Shown here: piece by piece, positions 1 through 9,197 of the stretch | Layout of the letters: every line of letters begins with the position of its first letter | Numbering within the stretch: position 1 is the stretch's first letter | DNA from: Polymorphobacter fuscus | GTDB lineage: Bacteria; Pseudomonadota; Alphaproteobacteria; Sphingomonadales; Sphingomonadaceae | Assembly: GCF_011927825.1 (NCBI RefSeq) | Contig: NZ_JAATJI010000001.1 | Span: 124,001-188,000, forward strand | Direction of reading: 5' to 3' | DNA length: 64,000 nt | Made by a program: the position numbers and the translations under genes | Notes under the pieces: generated by a model | The model's input: only the letters and a program-made list of their open reading frames with translations | The model's database searches: none | Told to the model about the DNA's origin: nothing

Positions 1-1
1 T

Positions 2-2326
2 GGCGATCGCTATTCGCTGGCGCTGCTCAACGGCTCGCCACTGCCGAGCCCCGAGCCGCTGCGCCGGGTCGTGCCGCTCGACCTGTTTCCGACCAGCGTC
101 ATTTCCTCGACACTTGTCCAGAAGAGCTATTCGGTCAACTTCCCCGGCGAGTTCGGCGGCGGTGTCATCAACCTGACGACCAAGGCTATCCCGCAGGAAC
201 GCTTCATCACCATCGGCGGCGCGATCGGCGGTGACACGGTCACCACCAACGGGCTCGGCTATACCTATTTCGGCAGCCCCACCGACCCGACCGGCTTCGA
301 CAACGGCACGCGCAGCACGCCGCCGGCACTCGCCGCGTATCTCGCCAGTGGTGAGCGGATCAGCACCGGCGCGGTCGACACCAAGCCGATCGCCGGGGAA
401 CTGGTCAACGCCCGCAATGCGCTCGTCCAGCGCAACCGTCATATTCCAGCAAATACCTCGGCGACCCTGACCGCCGGCGATTCCTATGATGTCGGCAACG
501 ACGGGACGCTCGGCGTCATCGCCACTCTGGGCTACAGCAATACCTGGCGGACGCGCGATGCGATCCAGCAGACGGCGTCGTCGGCTGACCTGTCGCAGAA
601 GGAACTCGATTTCCAGCGGGTGATCACGGACAACCGCATCATCGTCAACGGCCTGCTCGGCGTTGGCTATGAATGGGACGAGAACAAGCTGCGCTGGACG
701 AACCTGTTCATCCGCGACACCCTGAAACAGGCGCGGATCGGCATCGGCCAGCGTGCCACCGGGGCACCCAATGCGACGCTTCAGCAGCAGGACACGGCCT
801 GGTACGCGCGCCAGCTGTTCAACACCCAGCTGACCGGCGAATTCGAGCTGACACCCGAGCTGAGCCTCGACATGCGCGGCGCCTATGCCAATTCCAGGCG
901 CGATGCGCCGGCGGAACTGAGCTTCGAATATCTGCGCAGCAACAGCGAGCAGGATCCCTTTGGCGCCCAGTTCATCAACCGCCTCAACAATGGCCAGCAG
1001 GGTCTGGCGTCGGCGACCTACTCCAAGCTCAACGAGAATCTCTGGTCGGGCGGCGCCGATCTGTCGTACAAGCCGATCGATGCGGTGACGGCGACGCTCG
1101 GCTATGCCTATTCGGATACCAGCCGGCGCACCGAGCGGCGTGAGTTTCAGTTCATTGCACCGTCGGATTTCCCGCGGGGTGTCGCGATGCTGCGCCCCGA
1201 CTTGCTGTTGCAGCCTTCGGTCATCGATTATTACAACATCGCGTTGGTCGATGTGAACGAAGCCAACCCGGTGTTTGACGCCAGATTGCGCATTCACGGC
1301 GCCTATGGCCAGATCCAGGCAGAGCTGACGCCGACGCTGAGCCTCAACGCCGGCGTGCGTTATGAAACCGCGAAGCAGACGGTCACGCCGGTGCAGGTGT
1401 TCAAGGAGCCAACAGCGTCGCTCGCCGAGACGCTGCTTGACCGCAGCTATTGGTTGCCGGCCGCCACGCTGACCTGGGAACTCGCCGATCGCATGCAGGT
1501 TCGGCTCAACGCCTCCAAGACGTTGGCACGCCCGCAGTTTCGTGAGCTGATCTTCCAGAACTATTTCGATCCGGAGAGCAACCGGCTCTATCGCGGCAAC
1601 CCGCTGCTTACGGACAGCCAGTTGTTCAACGCCGAAGCCCGTTATGAGTGGTATTTCGGCACCGACGAGCAGCTTTCGGTGGCAGGTTTCTTCAAGCGTA
1701 TCGACAACCCGATCGAGTCCTTTGTCAGCTTCAGCGACAATCTGGTCATCACCAGTTTTGCCAACGCGCCGAAGGCCGATCTTTATGGCGTCGAACTGGA
1801 AACGCAGAAGTATTTCGACCTTGCCGATGTCGGCAAGGGTGCTTTCTGGGCGTCACGCCGCGCCCTGCTGATCGCCAACTACACCTACACCCAGTCGAAG
1901 CTGAAGGTCGGTCCGAATGACCCCGTCGCCGTGTTCGCATCGGCGGCCAATCTGGCGACCGATTATTTCCGCGACGGTGCACCGTTGACCGGCCAGTCCG
2001 ACCATCTGGTCAATCTGCAGTTCGGCCTGCAGGATTCGGAACGGCTTTCGCAGCAGACGTTCCTGCTGAGCTATGCCAGCAACCGCGTCACCAGCCGCGG
2101 TGGCCCCGGCCAGCCCGATATCATCGAGAAGCCGGGCTTCCGCCTCGATTTCGTTGCCCGTCAGGGGATCGAAGTGTCGGGCAAGACGATCGAATTGAAG
2201 CTCGAGGTTCGCAACATTACCGCGACCAAGAACCAGGAATTTCAGCAAAGCGGTGACAATCGCATCTTCTTCAACCTCTGGGACGTCGGGGTGAGCGGTT
2301 CGATCGGCGCCAGCATCAACTTCTAG
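2..2326 (+). CDS. TonB-dependent receptor, C-terminal part (5' end outside window)
   Basis: This is an outer-membrane beta-barrel receptor that takes up a ligand with energy from TonB/ExbBD. The frame is open from the window edge, so the true start lies upstream; the GTG at 71 is internal. The first ~60 visible residues look like the end of a plug domain (PTSVISSTLVQKSYSVNFPG, then EFGGGVINLTTK). The remaining ~700 residues show the alternating pattern and aromatic-rich strands of a barrel, with the typical terminal strand GSIGASINF ending in Phe. The substrate cannot be read from the sequence. A dioxygenase gene converges on it, and the two stop codons flank a shared hairpin. Confidence 0.9.
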   Translation, partial: GDRYSLALLNGSPLPSPEPLRRVVPLDLFPTSVISSTLVQKSYSVNFPGEFGGGVINLTTKAIPQERFITIGGAIGGDTVTTNGLGYTYFGSPTDPTGFDNGTRSTPPALAAYLASGERISTGAVDTKPIAGELVNARNALVQRNRHIPANTSATLTAGDSYDVGNDGTLGVIATLGYSNTWRTRDAIQQTASSADLSQKELDFQRVITDNRIIVNGLLGVGYEWDENKLRWTNLFIRDTLKQARIGIGQRATGAPNATLQQQDTAWYARQLFNTQLTGEFELTPELSLDMRGAYANSRRDAPAELSFEYLRSNSEQDPFGAQFINRLNNGQQGLASATYSKLNENLWSGGADLSYKPIDAVTATLGYAYSDTSRRTERREFQFIAPSDFPRGVAMLRPDLLLQPSVIDYYNIALVDVNEANPVFDARLRIHGAYGQIQAELTPTLSLNAGVRYETAKQTVTPVQVFKEPTASLAETLLDRSYWLPAATLTWELADRMQVRLNASKTLARPQFRELIFQNYFDPESNRLYRGNPLLTDSQLFNAEARYEWYFGTDEQLSVAGFFKRIDNPIESFVSFSDNLVITSFANAPKADLYGVELETQKYFDLADVGKGAFWASRRALLIANYTYTQSKLKVGPNDPVAVFASAANLATDYFRDGAPLTGQSDHLVNLQFGLQDSERLSQQTFLLSYASNRVTSRGGPGQPDIIEKPGFRLDFVARQGIEVSGKTIELKLEVRNITATKNQEFQQSGDNRIFFNLWDVGVSGSIGASINF

Positions 2327-2342
2327 GCGCTTTTTCGCTCTC

Positions 2343-2367
2343 CGCCCCTGGTCTAGGACCAGGGGCG
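2343..2367. terminator. Shared hairpin between convergent genes
   Basis: A perfect 11-bp inverted repeat (CGCCCCTGGTC / GACCAGGGGCG) with a 3-base loop lies between the receptor stop and the dioxygenase stop. The TAG stop of the minus-strand gene is inside it. There is no clear T tract on either side, so termination is inferred from position and stem strength only. Confidence 0.55.
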
Positions 2368-2952
2368 CTCGCGGAACCAGCAGGTGATGATGTGTTTCAC
2401 ACCTGCCCTGACCGGCATCCCTTGGTGCAGCGTGGCATAATTCGGCCGACCGTCTGCAAGCAGATTGTTCCAGGCGAGCAGCTTGCCGGCTTCGGGCTGG
2501 ACGATCTTGTCGTATTGCTTGAACCGCGTGGCGCCGCCTGATTGCGGTTTGTTCAGATAGACCATGACGGTCCAGGTGCGCTGTCCGGACACGGTGCAGA
2601 ATCGCGCATAGTCGGGGCCGCCCGGTTCGAACGTGTCCGTATGGGCCTTGAACTCCTGGCCGACGGCATAGCGTTGTCCCTGCAGCGGCTCGGCATGGGC
2701 GGCATTGAGGCCAGCAAAGGCCGCGATTTTGGCGACGATGCCGCTGATGAAAGCGTCGCTGCCGCCCAGGTCGCAGGTCTCGCTGGTCCGAAAGCTGTTG
2801 TCGCCCGTGTGATCCGCCAGAGCCGACGGCCGCCGCTCGGCCTCGATCCGCGCGATGAGCGTCTCGCACTCGGTCGGATCGAGAAAATCGCGGCGGACGT
2901 AGATCGTCACCCCAGGCAGCGGCATCCGCTGCGCACCGGCGAAAGCTGTCAT
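2353..2952 (-). CDS. 2OG-Fe(II) oxygenase, prolyl 4-hydroxylase-like
   Basis: A 199-residue iron- and 2-oxoglutarate-dependent dioxygenase resembling the prolyl 4-hydroxylase alpha-subunit catalytic domain. The iron triad is visible as His104-x-Asp106 (KAHTDTF) and His176 (TLHQGM), and Lys186, ten residues after the last His, is placed to bind 2-oxoglutarate. I chose the ATG at 2952 because it follows the stop of the prepilin peptidase gene (2955) without overlap; an in-frame start at 2991 would lie inside that gene. There is no signal peptide, so it is probably cytoplasmic. The target protein or metabolite is unknown. Confidence 0.85.
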   Translation of the reverse strand: MTAFAGAQRMPLPGVTIYVRRDFLDPTECETLIARIEAERRPSALADHTGDNSFRTSETCDLGGSDAFISGIVAKIAAFAGLNAAHAEPLQGQRYAVGQEFKAHTDTFEPGGPDYARFCTVSGQRTWTVMVYLNKPQSGGATRFKQYDKIVQPEAGKLLAWNNLLADGRPNYATLHQGMPVRAGVKHIITCWFRERPWS

Positions 2953-2954
2953 AA

Positions 2955-3665
2955 TCAGCGCTCCCAAACTGAAAATGGACCCGGCACCCACAATAGCCAG
3001 GCCGCGGCGGCCAGCAACGCACCGAGCGGGATACGGCTATGCCGGGTGATGGCGCGCCCCCGGAGGCGGTCATAGGCGACAAGTGCCAAGCCGAACGAAG
3101 CCGCAAGCAGGAGAACGAAGGGCAGGGCAACCCACCCCAGCCAGGCGCCGATGGCCGCGAACAGCCGGGGATCGCCGCCGCCGAGCCCGACCCTTCCGGT
3201 CATCACGCGGTATGCATAGGCGATGCCGGCAAGACTGGCGAAACCCGCTGCGGCCCCGATCAAACGGTCTGGAACACTCGGTGGCAGCCAGATCCCGGCT
3301 GCCAGGCCCATGGCGGCGAGGGGCACGGTCAATCGGTCGGGCAGCCAGAAATATTCGACATCGAGAACCAGCAGCGCCAGCAGCATCCAGCCGAAGATTG
3401 CCCCACCTATTCCCCCCGGCAAGGGTCTTGCCGCCAGGCTGACGGCACCGATTGCGGCTGCTACCAGAATGATCACCAGGCGTCGCCGCCCCGCACCGGG
3501 AGGCGTCGCTGCGAGGCGTTGGTCATGCACATCGTCGTGCCGGTGGGCCACGAACCCGAGCGATTTTGGCCAACGGTGGGTCATCTCGGCAATTGCAGCG
3601 CCCGCGACGGTGCCGCCTGCCGTACCAAGGGCAATCGGCGCATATGATGCCCATGGTTCAGTCAT
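2955..3665 (-). CDS. A24 family prepilin peptidase (PilD-like)
   Basis: A 236-residue inner-membrane aspartic protease that cleaves leader peptides of type IV pilin-like proteins. Several hydrophobic segments are present. The two catalytic aspartates are seen as Asp102 (LVLDVEYFWLPDRLT) and Asp165 (LGGGDPRLF, the family's GxGD motif). The N-terminal ~80 residues keep a short THRWP segment like PilD but have none of the CxxC zinc-binding cysteines of the methylating form, so it may only cleave and not N-methylate, as is known for other shortened members. No pilin or pseudopilin gene is close, so its substrates are encoded elsewhere. The dioxygenase gene follows after two bases. Confidence 0.82.
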   Translation of the reverse strand: MTEPWASYAPIALGTAGGTVAGAAIAEMTHRWPKSLGFVAHRHDDVHDQRLAATPPGAGRRRLVIILVAAAIGAVSLAARPLPGGIGGAIFGWMLLALLVLDVEYFWLPDRLTVPLAAMGLAAGIWLPPSVPDRLIGAAAGFASLAGIAYAYRVMTGRVGLGGGDPRLFAAIGAWLGWVALPFVLLLAASFGLALVAYDRLRGRAITRHSRIPLGALLAAAAWLLWVPGPFSVWER

Positions 3666-3966
3666 CGGACACCCTTTCTGCGCACGCGAGCGTGGCTAAC
3701 ATTGTCGGGCGGGCGGATAAAGCCTGCTGGTCGGAAGCGAGAGGAGTCCGGCGCCCGGATCGGCGGGGAGACGTCTCGGGACAAGCGTCCGCCTGGTACT
3801 GCACAGATATTTTTGACCCGATCCAACGGGTTGGTCTTCGCGCGCAAGTCAATCTTGCGCGCACAGCGCCCAAAGGCATCTCGACCCTTTGGATGTTTTC
3901 GGGCATGACTCCGCGACGCCGACACGCGGTATCACGGAACGAGCAAAGGGGGTCAGGCATTTGGCG
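3666..3966. other. Divergent intergenic region with two inverted repeats
   Basis: This 301-base gap separates the minus-strand prepilin peptidase gene from the plus-strand AsmA gene and must hold both promoters. No convincing gene is seen. The clearest structures are a perfect 9-bp inverted repeat at 3840-3862 (GCGCGCAAG / CTTGCGCGC, 5-base spacer) and a 7-bp one at 3870-3892 (CCAAAGG / CCTTTGG, 9-base spacer). A TTGACC hexamer at 3813-3818 has no good -10 partner. Confidence 0.5.
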
Positions 3967-5997
3967 ATGATGGATGTCACGCCTGCTGCCCGAAACGAAG
4001 CCGATCCTGCCCCTCCGCTGCGCAGCATGCGCCGGCGGCGCGCCCTCCAGATCGCCGCAGGGCTGGCCGCCCTGCTCGTCGGACTATACATCTTCCAATA
4101 TGTGACGCGCGGCGCGTTCTGGAAATCGACATTCGAATCCTATGTGTCGAAGCGCGCTGGCCGTTCGGTCCGGGTGGCGGGGAATTTCGAGCTTTATCTC
4201 GATCCGAACATCCGTTTCCGCGCCGACGGGCTGCGGGTTGCGAACCCCGACTGGGCCGAACAGGATGATTTCTTCGTTGCCCGGCGCATCGCGCTCGATG
4301 CGTCGTTGTGGAAGGCGCTTTTCGGCACAGTGACGATCAATGACCTGACCGTCGACGGCGGCCGGTTGGCGCTGCAACGCCGAGCCGACAGGACCAACAG
4401 CTGGACCTTCGGTGGCGGCGCCCTGGAAATCCCCGACATCGTCCGTGCCGCGGTGACCGACAGCGGCATCGCTTTCGTCGACGCGGTGACTGATACCCGC
4501 CTCGACATCGCCTTCGGCGATATTGCCGGCACCGCCGCAAGCGGTGGCCAGCGGATCAACGGTCCGCTCAGCTTTTCCGGCAAGGGCCGGACACACGGTG
4601 CACCCTTCGATATCGCCGGCCGGCTGACGACGCCGAACCAGGCGGCGGCCGGTGGCCGGATCGGGCTCGACCTGACCGCCAACATTGCGCAGACGCGGAT
4701 CGCCGTTGCAGGGGTTCTGCCCGGTGCGACGCGGATCGATGGGGCTGACCTGCGGATCTCGGTGGCCGGGCGTAACTTCCAGGACCCCTGGCGGCTGTTC
4801 GACATCGCGCTGCCGGCGACGCGGCCTTACAAGTTGACGGCCAATCTGACCAAATCCGGGCAGGAGCTTCGCTTGACGAAGCTGACCGGGCGGCTGGGCG
4901 ATTCGGACATCGCCGGCAATCTGACGGCAACACTTGCCGCGAACCCGGGTGATCGCTTCCGCATCGACGGCACGCTCAATTCGCAAACGCTCGATATCAA
5001 GGATGTCGGGCCGCTGGTCGGCTATGATCCGGCAAGGATCGAGTCCGGCAAGGGTGTCGTCGTGCAGGTCGCTGGCCGGCCCCGGCTGCTGCCGGACGCC
5101 ACATTGGCGGTCGACGCGATCGGCAAGTTCGACGCCAAGATCGATTATCGCGCCAAGACGGTGCGAACCGGCAAACTGCCGTTTGACAATCTGCGGCTGG
5201 ATTTCGGGCTTGACCGGAAACTGCTGACCCTGTCGCCGCTGGCGTTCGATGTCGCCGGCGGGCGCTTGATCGCCAAGATCGGCATCGACGCGCGGTCGCC
5301 GCTGGTACGAACCGACTACGACGTGCGGCTGACCGAGATTCCGCTGGGCCGGGTGTTGACGGGGTTCAAGGTCGAGGACGCCGGTACCACGGCGTCGGTG
5401 CGGGGACGCCTGCAGCTGAAGGGCGTCGGTGACACCGTGCACAAATCACTGGCAAATGCCGACGGTCGGATCGCGCTGGTGGTGCCGACCGGCCAGCTGT
5501 GGATCCGAAACATCGAACTCGCCAAGCTCGATCTGCAGAATTTCCTGCTGGCCCTGCTCGGCAAGCAGTTGAAGGAAAAGCGGCAGATCAATTGCGGCGT
5601 CGTCGCCTTCACGGTTACCAAGGGGCGGGCCGTGGCCGATCCGATCGTTATCGATACCGACCGCGCCGTATTCCGCGGCCGCGGCGGGTTCAGCTTTGTC
5701 GATGAATCGCTCGACATGTCGCTGGAAGGCGATTCGAAGCGTTTCAGCCTGTTTTCCGGCCAGTCGCCGATCGGGATCGGCGGCTATTTTGCCGATCCGT
5801 CGATCAACCCGATTTCCGCCGAGTTGCTGGCGCGCGGCGCGGCGGCCGTGACGCTGGGGCTGGTGGCAACCCCGGTCGCCGCAATCGCCGCCTTTGTCGA
5901 TTTGGGCGATGCCAAGGACGTCAATTGCGCGCCGATCCTGGCGGCCAAGCGCGGTACGGCGCGCGAGCGGGCAGCCAATGCCAAGCCGAAGCGCTGA
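3967..5997 (+). CDS. AsmA family protein
   Basis: A 676-residue protein anchored in the inner membrane by one helix at about residues 26-45, right after four arginines, with the rest in the periplasm. It has the AsmA layout: an N-terminal region after the anchor (FELYLDPNIRFRADGLRVAN) and a C-terminal part with the recurring short beta motifs of these bridge-like lipid-transport proteins (DGRIALVVPTGQLWIRNIEL, then FRGRGGFSFVDESLDMSLEG). AsmA-type proteins are linked to phospholipid transfer to, and homeostasis of, the outer membrane. The start is taken at the double ATG at 3967/3970, after a purine-rich run at 3944-3952. The frame is open further upstream to 3889, but that stretch is not protein-like. 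It ends two bases before the stop of ppc. Confidence 0.85.
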   Translation: MMDVTPAARNEADPAPPLRSMRRRRALQIAAGLAALLVGLYIFQYVTRGAFWKSTFESYVSKRAGRSVRVAGNFELYLDPNIRFRADGLRVANPDWAEQDDFFVARRIALDASLWKALFGTVTINDLTVDGGRLALQRRADRTNSWTFGGGALEIPDIVRAAVTDSGIAFVDAVTDTRLDIAFGDIAGTAASGGQRINGPLSFSGKGRTHGAPFDIAGRLTTPNQAAAGGRIGLDLTANIAQTRIAVAGVLPGATRIDGADLRISVAGRNFQDPWRLFDIALPATRPYKLTANLTKSGQELRLTKLTGRLGDSDIAGNLTATLAANPGDRFRIDGTLNSQTLDIKDVGPLVGYDPARIESGKGVVVQVAGRPRLLPDATLAVDAIGKFDAKIDYRAKTVRTGKLPFDNLRLDFGLDRKLLTLSPLAFDVAGGRLIAKIGIDARSPLVRTDYDVRLTEIPLGRVLTGFKVEDAGTTASVRGRLQLKGVGDTVHKSLANADGRIALVVPTGQLWIRNIELAKLDLQNFLLALLGKQLKEKRQINCGVVAFTVTKGRAVADPIVIDTDRAVFRGRGGFSFVDESLDMSLEGDSKRFSLFSGQSPIGIGGYFADPSINPISAELLARGAAAVTLGLVATPVAAIAAFVDLGDAKDVNCAPILAAKRGTARERAANAKPKR

Positions 5998-5999
5998 CG

Positions 6000-8654
6000 T
6001 CAGCCGCTATTGCGCAACCCGGCGGCGATGCCGTTGATGGTGAGATGGATGCCCTCGGCGATCCGCGGGTCGTCCTCGCCGGCCCGGCGACGGCGGATGA
6101 GGTCGATCTGCAGTTCATTGAGCGGATCGATATAGGGCAGGCGCATGCGCACCGACCGGCCAAGCGCCGGATGGCGATCGAGCAGCTCGGTCTGGCCGGT
6201 CAGCTGCAGCAGCGTGTCGCGGGTGCGGTTCCAGCCGCCTTCGATACCGCCGAACACCGACTTGCGCAGCGCCGTGTCGGGCACCAGCCCGGCATAGCGT
6301 CGGGCGATATCCATATTGGATTTTGCCAGCACCATTTCGAGGTTTGACAGGGTGGCACCGAGAAACGGCCAGGCGTCGACCATCTCCGCCAGCAGACCCT
6401 TGTCTTCGAACCCGGCCAGCGCGTCGCCGGTGCCGTACCAGCCGGGCAGCATGATTCGCGCCTGTGCCCAGCTGAACACCCAGGGAATCGCGCGCAGGTC
6501 CTCGATCCGGTCCGACCGTGTTCGTGATGCCGGACGCGAGCCGATCTTGAGTTCGGCGATCTCGGTGATCGGCGTGGCGGCGCGAAAGAAGGCGTTGAAG
6601 CCCGGAGTTTCATAGACCAACCCCCGATAGCTGCGATAAGCGGCGGCGCTGATGCTCGCCATGGCGGCGCGGAAGCGAGTGAAATCGACGGTGCTGAGGC
6701 GCGGCGGTTCGAGGCTGGCGAGCAGGGTGGCGGCAGCCATCGTCTCCAGGCTGGTTTCGGCGACGGCCGGCGTGCCATATTTCGATGCGATGACTTCGCC
6801 CTGCTCGGTGATCCGGATGCGGCCCTTGACCGTTCCTTGCGGCTGGGCGCGGATGGCGTCGAACGCGGGACCGCCGCCGCGCCCGACGGCGCCGCCGCGG
6901 CCGTGGAACAGCTGCATGCGCAGGTTGCGGTCCGAAAACACCGCGGCGAGCGCCAGCGCGCCTTCGTGGAGCGACCAGTTCGACGTCAGATACCCGCCAT
7001 CCTTGTTGGAATCCGAATAGCCGATCATCACCTCCTGATAACCGCGCACGGCTGCCAGCGCGGCCGCCTTGGGGCGATCGAGGAAGCGCGCCATGACGTC
7101 GGGCGCCGCCTGAAGATCCTCGATGGTTTCGAACAGCGGAACGGCCATGATCGCACAGGACGGCGGGTCGCCGGGGATGTAGACGCCGACTTCCTTGAGC
7201 AGCAGATAGACTTCGAGCAGGTTGGACACCCCGCTGGTCTTGGACACGATATAGGCGCGGATGACTTCGGGTCCGAAGCGGGCATGGGCGGCGGCCGTGG
7301 CGCGCAGGATCGCCATTTCGCCAAGCGTTTCGGCGCCATAGTCAGCATAGCTGTTGAACAGCAGGCGTGGCGAGGCAAGTTCGGCGCCGAGCAGGGCGAT
7401 GCGCGCTTCCTCATCGAGCGCCTCGTAATCATCGGTGACGCCCGCGATGCGCAGAAGCTCGGCGACGACACGAGCATGGACGTCGGCATTCTGGCGCAAG
7501 TCGAGCGTGGCGAGGTGGAAGCCGAAAATTTCGACAGCACGGATCAGTGCATCGAGCCGACCGCCGACCATGACGGTGCCGCCATGTGCCGCCAGCGAAG
7601 CGGCGACGGTGCGCAAGTCGGCGAGCAGGTCGGCAGCGCGATCATAGGGCGCGCCGGGGACCAGCGAGGCCAGCGGCGGCGCCTGGCCGGCGATGACCCG
7701 GTAGCTGGCGGCGGTGCGGGCGTACAGCCCGAACAGGGCGCGGCGATAGGGCTCGTCGGCGCGGCTGGCGGCGGTATCTCCGCTGGCTTCAGCCAGCGCT
7801 GCGAGTTCGGGGGTGACGACGACCATGGCCGAGGACATCGACAGTTCGGCGCCGATGGCGTTGAGTTCGGCAAGATAATGGCCGATGACGACGCGCGCCT
7901 GGGCCGACAGCGCAGCCTCGAGCGTGGCGGCGTTGACATTGGGATTGCCGTCGCGATCGCCGCCGATCCAGCTGCCGGGGCGCAGGAAGGGCGGCAGCCC
8001 GGTGCCGGTCAAGGCTTCCCAACGCGCGTGGAGGCGCGGCAGGACGGGAAGGAAGCTGCCGCCGAGATACGACAGCGCCGACTGGATTTCGTCGAGGACG
8101 ACCGGTTTGACCGCGCGCAATGGCCGGGTCTGCCACAAGATGGTGATCTGGCGGACCAGCTCGGCCTCGGCTGCCGGGTCGCGACGCCCGGCGCGGCACT
8201 GCGCCATCAGCGCGGCGATGCTGGCTTCGCGGTCGATCATGCTCTTGCGCCGGACTTCGGTCGGGTGGGCGGTGAGCACCGGGACGATGAGGGCGCCCTG
8301 CAGCAGCGCCACCACGGCATCGCGGTCGACGCCAGCGGCGGCAAGGCTGTCGATCGCGCTGGCGAGACTCGCCGTACTGCCGGTTTCCGAGCGATCCTCG
8401 GCCAGGTTGGCAAGCAGCGAAAACAGCAGAAAGCCGCGCACGAAGCGCAGCGTGTCGCCGAGATCGAGCGAGCCCAGCCGGGCGCTGAGCGCGGCCGTCG
8501 CCGCTGCATCGGGGGCGCGGTGGGCGTTGACCGAGGCCTGGCGGACGCCTTCGATCGCGTCGAATACCGCTTCGCCATCCTGTTCGCGGATGACATCGCC
8601 GAGAAGCCGGCCAAGATAACGGACGTCGGCGCGGTCGTCGGCGGGGTTCGGCAT
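6000..8654 (-). CDS. ppc: Phosphoenolpyruvate carboxylase
   Basis: This 884-residue enzyme converts PEP and bicarbonate to oxaloacetate, refilling the TCA cycle. All the signature blocks are present: VLTAHPTEVRRKS with catalytic His130, GGDRDGNPNVN near 232-243, the GYSDSNKDGGYL block with Lys551, the glycine-rich FHGRGGAVGRGGGP loop at 583-596, and RLPYIDPLNELQ near the C-terminus, which ends NGIAAGLRNSG as in the family. The length is normal. The start is the ATG at 8654 (MPNPADDR); an ATG 36 bases upstream is possible. It is transcribed alone and converges with the AsmA gene. Confidence 0.97.
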   Translation of the reverse strand: MPNPADDRADVRYLGRLLGDVIREQDGEAVFDAIEGVRQASVNAHRAPDAAATAALSARLGSLDLGDTLRFVRGFLLFSLLANLAEDRSETGSTASLASAIDSLAAAGVDRDAVVALLQGALIVPVLTAHPTEVRRKSMIDREASIAALMAQCRAGRRDPAAEAELVRQITILWQTRPLRAVKPVVLDEIQSALSYLGGSFLPVLPRLHARWEALTGTGLPPFLRPGSWIGGDRDGNPNVNAATLEAALSAQARVVIGHYLAELNAIGAELSMSSAMVVVTPELAALAEASGDTAASRADEPYRRALFGLYARTAASYRVIAGQAPPLASLVPGAPYDRAADLLADLRTVAASLAAHGGTVMVGGRLDALIRAVEIFGFHLATLDLRQNADVHARVVAELLRIAGVTDDYEALDEEARIALLGAELASPRLLFNSYADYGAETLGEMAILRATAAAHARFGPEVIRAYIVSKTSGVSNLLEVYLLLKEVGVYIPGDPPSCAIMAVPLFETIEDLQAAPDVMARFLDRPKAAALAAVRGYQEVMIGYSDSNKDGGYLTSNWSLHEGALALAAVFSDRNLRMQLFHGRGGAVGRGGGPAFDAIRAQPQGTVKGRIRITEQGEVIASKYGTPAVAETSLETMAAATLLASLEPPRLSTVDFTRFRAAMASISAAAYRSYRGLVYETPGFNAFFRAATPITEIAELKIGSRPASRTRSDRIEDLRAIPWVFSWAQARIMLPGWYGTGDALAGFEDKGLLAEMVDAWPFLGATLSNLEMVLAKSNMDIARRYAGLVPDTALRKSVFGGIEGGWNRTRDTLLQLTGQTELLDRHPALGRSVRMRLPYIDPLNELQIDLIRRRRAGEDDPRIAEGIHLTINGIAAGLRNSG

Positions 8655-8732
8655 GAATCGGCGGCCTTCAAAGCTTGTGCAGCGCAGCATAGAAGCGCCG
8701 CGCCGCGCTTGGAAGCACCAATGACGCCGGTG

Positions 8733-9116
8733 TCAGCCTGCCTTGGCGAGCATTTCTCCCATCTTGGCGTGGACCATCTGGATCGCCTTCAGCGGCCGCA
8801 CCATGACCTTGAAATGGGTGATCTGGCCGTCGCTGTTCCAGGTGATCATGTCGATGCCGTTGACCTTGATGCCGTCGATGACGGTTTCGAATTCCAGGAT
8901 GGCGCTGTTCGGCGCGGTCCATTCGCCGATGTAGGTGAAGCCGGGTCCACCGAGGACCTTGTCGGCACTCGCCAGATATTTGAAGGTGATGTCGCGCCCG
9001 ACCTGCGGCGTGTGGACCACCGGGCTTTCGAAGACCGCGTCGGGGTGGAGCATGTCGAACAGCGCGGCGTGATCGGGGTTCCGGATGTGGGCGTGCCAGC
9101 GTTCGAGCGGGGTCAT
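8733..9116 (-). CDS. SnoaL/NTF2-fold protein
   Basis: A 127-residue single-domain protein with the cone-shaped NTF2-like fold pattern: an N-terminal helix (LERWHAHIRNPDHAALFDML), then HPDAVFESPVVHTP, and four beta strands ending in ITHFKVMVRPLKAIQMVHAK. This is a broad family containing enzymes (isomerases, cyclases, hydrolases) and small-molecule binders. No catalytic residue set can be assigned here, so the substrate is unknown. It has no signal peptide. It lies about 80 bases upstream of ppc on the same strand and could be co-transcribed, but nothing links the two functionally. Confidence 0.75.
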   Translation of the reverse strand: MTPLERWHAHIRNPDHAALFDMLHPDAVFESPVVHTPQVGRDITFKYLASADKVLGGPGFTYIGEWTAPNSAILEFETVIDGIKVNGIDMITWNSDGQITHFKVMVRPLKAIQMVHAKMGEMLAKAG

Positions 9117-9197
9117 GGCGGGGTCTCCCGAGGGTGTCGGGAGATCATAATGGGGTCGGCGGGTGGCGCTTGCCTCTCTTAACTCAGGGGACCGGCC

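Noticed and set aside
71..73. GTG at 71 as start of the TonB receptor gene
   Set aside because: The same frame is open to the window edge and already codes plug-domain sequence before this codon, so the gene is cut by the edge.
6837..9182. A 781-codon open frame on the plus strand
   Set aside because: It is the antisense of ppc; its composition is that of a GC-rich shadow frame and no domain is seen.
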